DNA of 64,000 nt from Ornithodoros turicata (taxonomy: Eukaryota; Arthropoda; Arachnida; Ixodida; Argasidae): the NCBI RefSeq assembly GCF_037126465.1, contig NC_088206.1:33796573-33860572 (forward strand), written 5' to 3'. How positions within the stretch are numbered: the stretch's first letter is position 1; every line of letters starts with the position of its first letter. The position numbers and the translations under genes are program-made. The notes below the pieces were generated by a model. It was not told the origin of the DNA. It ran no database searches and saw only the letters and a program-made list of their open reading frames with translations. Of this stretch, positions 62,901 to 64,000 are shown piece by piece.

Positions 62901-64000
62901 CTGGTAAAACGATCGACGGCAGTTAGGAGGTATCGATGTCCAGCAGAGATGGGGAGGGGTCCGACTATATCAATGTGGACATGTTCGAAGCGGGAGTCAG
63001 GGGGCAGGAAACGTCCCAGTGGTGCAGACGTGTGCCGCGTGATCTTTGACCTTTGACACGCGGAACAGGCGGCTACCCAAGATCGGATATCTGCGCGCAT
63101 CTTCGGCCATACAAAGCGGGTAGCAATCAGTCGCTGTGTTGGGCGCGCTCCTGGGTGCGATAGGCCATGTAGTGAGTCGAAAACTGCGCGGCGGAGGTCG
63201 GGTGGCACGTAAGGACGAGGTGGAGTGGTGCTGGTGTCACAGGAGAGTAGAAGGTCTGTGCCGGGAACGGGAAAGTCGTCAAGACGCAGAGATGTTGTCG
63301 AGCTACGCAGGGCCTCAAGCTCGGGGTCATTGTGCTGGGCGCGGGCTAGAGCTTCTGACGATAGCGTCTGGACGGTGGCTACGCGACTCAGGGCGTCTGC
63401 TGGACCATTTTCTGATCCGGAGACGTGCTCAATGCGAGATGTAAATTCGGCTAGAAAAGCGAGGTGGCGCGTCTCACGAGGAGAATAGCGGCTGCTGGCC
63501 GATCGCAGGGCGTATGTCAACGGCTTATGATCAGTTAGAATGGTGAAATCCCGGCCTTCCAGGAAGTACCGGAAGTGCTTGACTGCGAGGTAAGCGGCTA
63601 AGAGCTCCCTGCCGAAAGTGCTATACCGCGTCTCCGCGGGCTTCAGGGCCTTTGAGAAGAAAGCAAGAGGTCGCCAGCCTGTTCCGACGTGCTGCTGCAG
63701 CACGGCGCCGACAGCTGTTGCGGAGGCGTCGACCATAAGTGCGGTGGCTGCATCGGGCGTGGGATGGGCCAGAAGGGTTACCGATGACAGCAGCGACTTG
63801 ATGGACGTGAAGGCGTCAGAAGCAGCGTCGGTCCAAGAGAGCGGAAAGGAAGTGTCCCGGGACTTCCGCTTGCGGCTCTTGCGACCGCGGGAAACGTGGT
63901 CTTGGGACAGCATTTCTTCGAGGGGGCGCAGCGTGTGGGCACAGTGTGGGACGAATCGCCGATAAAAGTTGACGAGTCCTAAGAAACGCCGGAGCTGGCG
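62845..64000 (-). pseudogene. Reverse-strand gypsy: RT end, RNase H, integrase start (runs off the right edge)
   Basis: From the right edge the frame reads [16 protein letters not shown] (RT connection), then RNase [38 protein letters not shown] and [14 protein letters not shown]. Next come [15 protein letters not shown] and CSACQRSK (integrase HHCC zinc region), then [13 protein letters not shown] (first Asp) and [13 protein letters not shown]. The phase is open for more than 380 codons with no stop, so the copy is younger than the LINEs nearby. It shifts near 62,850 where a deletion removes part of the integrase core. RT proper, protease and gag lie outside the window. Confidence 0.85.

Overview
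The window is nuclear DNA from an animal, most probably an arthropod and perhaps a tick or another chelicerate. The evidence is short GT-AG introns, AATAAA poly(A) signals, a (TTAGG)n-like telomeric motif, arthropod-type Ty3/gypsy, I-type LINE, CR1/Jockey-like LINE and Penelope-like retroelements, tRNA-derived SINE pieces and many DNA-transposon relics. The tick assignment is inference from element style, not proof. Most of the 64 kb is mobile DNA of different ages, much of it nested. Host gene content is thin: a few exon-like pieces and several broken genes.

Layout. 0-10 kb: tail of a gypsy pol at the left edge, SINE pieces, at least four copies of one hairpin MITE family, a Penelope-like GIY-YIG fragment, a LINE fragment and transposon ends. 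10.6-15.1 kb: a 5'-truncated I-type LINE with a 13-bp target duplication. 15.9-22.2 kb: a Ty3/gypsy element with both 251-bp LTRs, a 4-bp duplication (acct), degenerate gag-pol, a 153-bp MITE inside it, and an extra open frame before the 3' LTR preceded by a strong splice-acceptor-like tract. 22.4-30 kb: a reverse-strand LINE, a hAT MITE with an 8-bp duplication, a possible host exon (25.34-25.47 kb) and a 1.39-kb TIR element carrying a SINE. 30-36 kb: little recognisable. 36-42.6 kb: a broken MADF gene start, a clean three-exon small gene (37.83-38.20 kb), tandem arrays, a THAP-like fragment and a DUF4806 terminal exon. 42.6-46.3 kb: a 1.07-kb long-TIR element, a hAT transposase remnant, a TTAA-flanked element and a ligand-gated-channel pseudogene. 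46.3-56.2 kb: two nested copies of a long-TIR element family. 56.2-62 kb: LINE fragment, minisatellite and a possible three-exon gene. 62.0-64 kb: 3' half of a reverse-strand gypsy element running off the window.

The most unusual object is the element at 47,102-54,612. It begins AG and ends CT, is flanked by a 6-bp duplication (gacaca), and has long inverted repeats built from a GC-rich module. Its AT-rich core carries two unrecognised short ORFs and a 493-bp direct duplication. It is inserted into an older relative whose left end (46,343) has almost the same terminal sequence and lies in the channel pseudogene. The 6-bp duplication, AG terminus and long TIRs match the Maverick/Polinton pattern, but no polymerase, integrase, ATPase or capsid gene is visible, so it is either a non-autonomous relative or something new.
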